Part shown: piece after piece, positions 62,168 through 64,000 of the stretch
Numbering within the stretch: position 1 is the stretch's first letter
How the letters are laid out: each line of letters begins with the position of its first letter
NCBI GenBank assembly: GCA_965657165.1
Contig: CBFHNG010000001.1
Span: 25,583 to 89,582 of the forward strand
DNA length: 64,000 bases
Source of the DNA: UBA3537 sp965657165
GTDB taxonomy: Bacteria; Bacteroidota; Bacteroidia; Flavobacteriales; Flavobacteriaceae
Direction of reading: 5' to 3'
The notes under the pieces: generated by a model
Seen by the model: the letters and a program-made list of their open reading frames with translations, nothing else
Told to the model about the DNA's origin: nothing
Databases searched by the model: none
Program-made: the position numbers and the translations under genes

Positions 62168-62704
62168 AAGAAAGCTAAAAATAATCAAACTCTTATAAAT
62201 AATTATTACTCAATAATATATAACTATTTATAAACTATTTTGTGTTTTCAAATATATAAGGCGGTCTAAAACCGCCGTACTTAAACAACTAAAAAGTATC
62301 TAAATAATATTCTTTAAAACTTATTAATAAATACAAAAAGACTTGATACGCCCCCTCTTCCTTTATGTTTAGTTGATATTGCTAATATCTTGTTAGCTAA
62401 TGTACAGGGTAAGCTGTATAACTGTTGGCGTACGGCGAAACATAAAAAGGATTAACAGTTGCAGTTCTTACACTGATTTTGATTATGTTTAATCCAAAGA
62501 GCGTCCATCTTTATTAGGTGCTTAAAGTACTCGGCAGTTCTGATGCTATACCGACCAATATGGAATTAAACTGTTCTATATTAATATATAAACAACAAAA
62601 AGGTATTTTGCATTTTGGTGTTTAACTATAAATGAACATTGCAAGATAGTTATTCATAGAGGTTATTTGAAAAAAACTTATAAACGACTTACTCACGTCA
62701 TAAC
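62168..62704. other. Non-coding region with dense long-range complementarity
   Basis: No gene in 537 bp. Notable pairs: GGCGGT (62260-62265)/ACCGCC (62271-62276); TTTATGTTT (62362-62370)/AAACATAAA (62438-62446); GATATT/AATATC (62375-62389); AACTGTT (62420-62426)/AACAGTT (62454-62460) within 22-nt arms 62405-62426 and 62454-62475, whose outer parts CAGgGTAAG/CTTACaCTG also pair; GGATTAA (62449-62455)/TTAATCC (62489-62495). TTATGTTTA occurs twice (62363, 62483), giving alternative partners. It could be a structured RNA, a transfer or replication origin, or a recombination site. Not identified with any known family. Confidence 0.6.
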
Positions 62705-63778
62705 CTAAACTATAGGCATATCCTCTTCTTTTAGTTCAGCTATTTCTAATCCTCTTAAGTAAGTCAGAGATACATTTATAGACGAATGTCCCATAGCTTT
62801 CTGTAGCTTGGTTATAGAGCCTGTACGCTTGAATATTTCTATAGCTCCTGTATGTCTAAAAGAGTATAGTGTTTGGTCTTGTTCAAGCAATTTAGAAACC
62901 CTCTTAAAACGCCCCCAAAGTGTCTTAAAATAGTCATCATTTAAAGGTCTTGTAGTACCTGTAAATATATTATGTTGAGGTTGTCCTTTAACAAGCAATT
63001 CTCTTATGTAAATAGGTACAGGAACTATTCTGTTTTTACCCGATTTGTTTCTATGACCCGATAAATGAATATAACCTAAATCATCACTAAAGTCAGACCA
63101 CTTAAGTTCTCTTATTTCTCTGTGGGGTCTTAACAAACATCCATAGGTCATTAAACAACACAGATACAAGTTATCACTAAACAACTTAATCTCATTAAGG
63201 ATGAGGTTTATATCCTTGTAAGGTTTGTGTAGTTTTGCCTTTGTTTTCTTTGCTTTTATGCTTTCCATAGGATTACTATCCATACCTATGTTTCTTGCTT
63301 CGTTTATAAGCACATTTAAGTGGCGTTTAATGGTGTTATACGACACCCCTAAAGCATAGTGATTAAGATAAGATTTAACATCGTTAGAAGTGATATTTTT
63401 ATCTGTTAAGCAAGACACAAAACCATCATAAATAAACCTCAACATAGACTTGTATTTGTGTGAATATTCTCCTTTTAGTTTGTTGTCTAATGCTAACTTT
63501 AAATACTGCTTATCAGACTTACATATAACTCTTACAGGGTCTTGAATACTTAAACCACTTGAGATATACTTAAACACCTCTGCAGCTAATAGTTGCGCTA
63601 TCTCATAGCGTTTAGCTACAGGGTACGAATTAGGATAGAGATTAGAATTAATTTTTGAACCATTAAACAACCTATAGCGTTTACCATTATTATAAAACAC
63701 TACATAGAAACGTTGCTTGTTATCAGACTTAACTTTAGGATATTTGACACTCATTTTTGACACACTTTTGACAGACAT
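62705..63778 (-). CDS. Tyrosine recombinase (integrase) of the tRNA-Asn element
   Basis: A 357-residue site-specific recombinase with a SAM-like N-terminal domain and a catalytic domain holding Arg in CLLRPHREIRELKW (about residue 215), Lys in HRNKSGKNRIVPVP, box II YSFRHTGAIE (about 304, Tyr where many have His), MGHSS, and nucleophile Tyr in SLTYLRG (about 339). It is intact and should be active. The first codons (MSVKSVSKMSVK) overlap the right arm repeats, so the true start may be the second Met at 63754. It reads inward from the distal att site. Confidence 0.92.
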   Translation of the reverse strand: MSVKSVSKMSVKYPKVKSDNKQRFYVVFYNNGKRYRLFNGSKINSNLYPNSYPVAKRYEIAQLLAAEVFKYISSGLSIQDPVRVICKSDKQYLKLALDNKLKGEYSHKYKSMLRFIYDGFVSCLTDKNITSNDVKSYLNHYALGVSYNTIKRHLNVLINEARNIGMDSNPMESIKAKKTKAKLHKPYKDINLILNEIKLFSDNLYLCCLMTYGCLLRPHREIRELKWSDFSDDLGYIHLSGHRNKSGKNRIVPVPIYIRELLVKGQPQHNIFTGTTRPLNDDYFKTLWGRFKRVSKLLEQDQTLYSFRHTGAIEIFKRTGSITKLQKAMGHSSINVSLTYLRGLEIAELKEEDMPIV

Positions 63779-63779
63779 T
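63745..63779. repeat. Right arm-type repeats, three tandem copies
   Basis: TGACACTCATT (63745), TGACACACTTT (63758) and TGACAGACATT (63769-63779), in the same orientation as the left pair. The last copy equals the left 11-mer exactly. They overlap the integrase start, so bound integrase could repress its own gene. Confidence 0.7.
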
Positions 63780-63823
63780 TAGTTTGTGCGTCTTTAAGTG
63801 TTTAAAAATCAAGTGGTTATGTA

Positions 63824-63882
63824 GTTAGAGCATCTGACTGTTAATCAGAGGGTCCTTGGTTCGAGCCCAAGAGGAGGAGCAA
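63824..63882 (+). repeat. attR: displaced 3' part of tRNA-Asn
   Basis: A 59-bp copy of 56437-56495. It lacks the acceptor 5' strand and part of the D arm, so it is not a functional tRNA gene. It marks the original junction of the chromosome with the element. Confidence 0.92.
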
Positions 63883-63893
63883 CTTAAAATGAT

Positions 63894-63928
63894 AAAACCG
63901 TTATACTGTTATAGTGTAGCGGTTTTTT
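63894..63928 (+). terminator. Original tRNA-Asn terminator, left beyond the element
   Basis: AAAACCGTTATACT, loop GTTAT, AGTGTAGCGGTTTTTT: a 14-bp stem with G-U pairs followed by a T-run, 12 bases after the displaced tRNA end. It would have ended tRNA-Asn transcription before insertion. Confidence 0.75.
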
Positions 63929-64000
63929 GTTAACATCGATTGAACCAAAGAATGATATATTTAATTGTTTTCCTTTATTTCATCCTTTATATCATGAAAG

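Larger units (their letters stand above)
56437..63882. mobile_element. Integrative element in tRNA-Asn, about 7.4 kb
   Basis: Bounded by a 59-bp perfect direct repeat (56437-56495 and 63824-63882) formed by the 3' part of tRNA-Asn. It contains a tyrosine recombinase at the distal end, tandem 11-bp repeats near both ends, six lipoprotein genes, a 107-residue and an 82-residue protein, and a structured non-coding region. One unit is 7387 bp. No relaxase, conjugation, replication or capsid gene is recognised, so it must be mobilised by others, be a remnant, or use unknown functions. The DNA is visibly more A/T-rich than the flanks, though this was not computed. Confidence 0.88.

Noticed and set aside
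63824..63882. A second tRNA-Asn gene
   Set aside because: Only the 3' part of the tRNA is present; the 5' acceptor strand and half of the D arm are missing, so it is the att repeat.
56437..63882. Complete prophage or conjugative transposon
   Set aside because: No capsid, portal, tail, relaxase, TraG/VirD4-like or replication protein is recognisable.

Overview
The window reads as chromosome of a marine-type member of the Flavobacteriaceae (Bacteroidota). The evidence is a low-GC sequence, a gliding-motility lipoprotein (GldH), TonB receptors with carboxypeptidase-regulatory N-domains, a DUF4270 lipoprotein, atpDC split from the rest of the ATP synthase genes, FeoAB with a Cys-rich partner, and promoters of the Bacteroidota type (TAnnTTTG at -7) instead of the E. 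coli type. No taxonomic marker such as 16S rRNA is present, so the genus is not claimed.

Layout. 1-7.7 kb: ricT (5' end outside the window), gldH and a class A penicillin-binding protein in one operon; a two-subunit 3-oxoacid CoA-transferase; convergent to it a double ABC ATPase and a DEDD exonuclease. 7.8-15.8 kb: an accessory island on the minus strand with a DUF262/HNH (GmrSD-like) protein, a beta-lactamase-fold serine hydrolase, and a two-gene restriction-modification system whose large protein joins a GIY-YIG-like domain, an SF2 helicase and an adenine methyltransferase. 16.1-26.1 kb: a heme supercluster, hemB, a decayed four-helix-bundle gene, hemF, hemE, fused hemCD and hemA on the minus strand, then divergently an AraC regulator, hemH, a MATE transporter and hemJ. 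26.2-28.4 kb: an orphan NtrY-like kinase and an enoyl-CoA hydratase. 28.5-34.8 kb: atpDC, then a TonB receptor with an SGNH/GDSL lipoprotein. 35-44 kb: glmS, DUF4270 and a glycogen-synthase-like N-domain, divergent from panC, panD, a membrane protein, an esterase-like protein and radA. 44.1-46.5 kb: a 20-bp tandem repeat followed by three exported fibre-like proteins, two ending in a domain of the phage tail-fibre kind. 46.5-54.2 kb: bacilliredoxin, a DjlA-like co-chaperone and a metal locus (TonB receptor, DtxR-family regulator, ZIP transporter, FeoAB and a 43-residue Cys-rich membrane peptide missed by normal length cut-offs). 54.2-56.3 kb: SCO and RseP.

The most unusual part is 56.4-63.9 kb: a compact integrative element, about 7.4 kb, sitting in a tRNA-Asn gene. 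It is bounded by a 59-bp perfect direct repeat, has a tyrosine recombinase at its distal end, and carries tandem 11-bp repeats near both ends that look like integrase arm sites. Its cargo is a six-gene lipoprotein array in which nearly the same leader DNA is joined to different mature domains, ending with a DUF285-type surface repeat protein. It also holds two small genes and a 537-bp non-coding stretch full of long-range complementarity. No replication, conjugation or virion genes are recognisable in it.

All calls come from reading the sequence and remembered family motifs. No database search or computation was run, and residue positions are approximate unless a codon coordinate is given.
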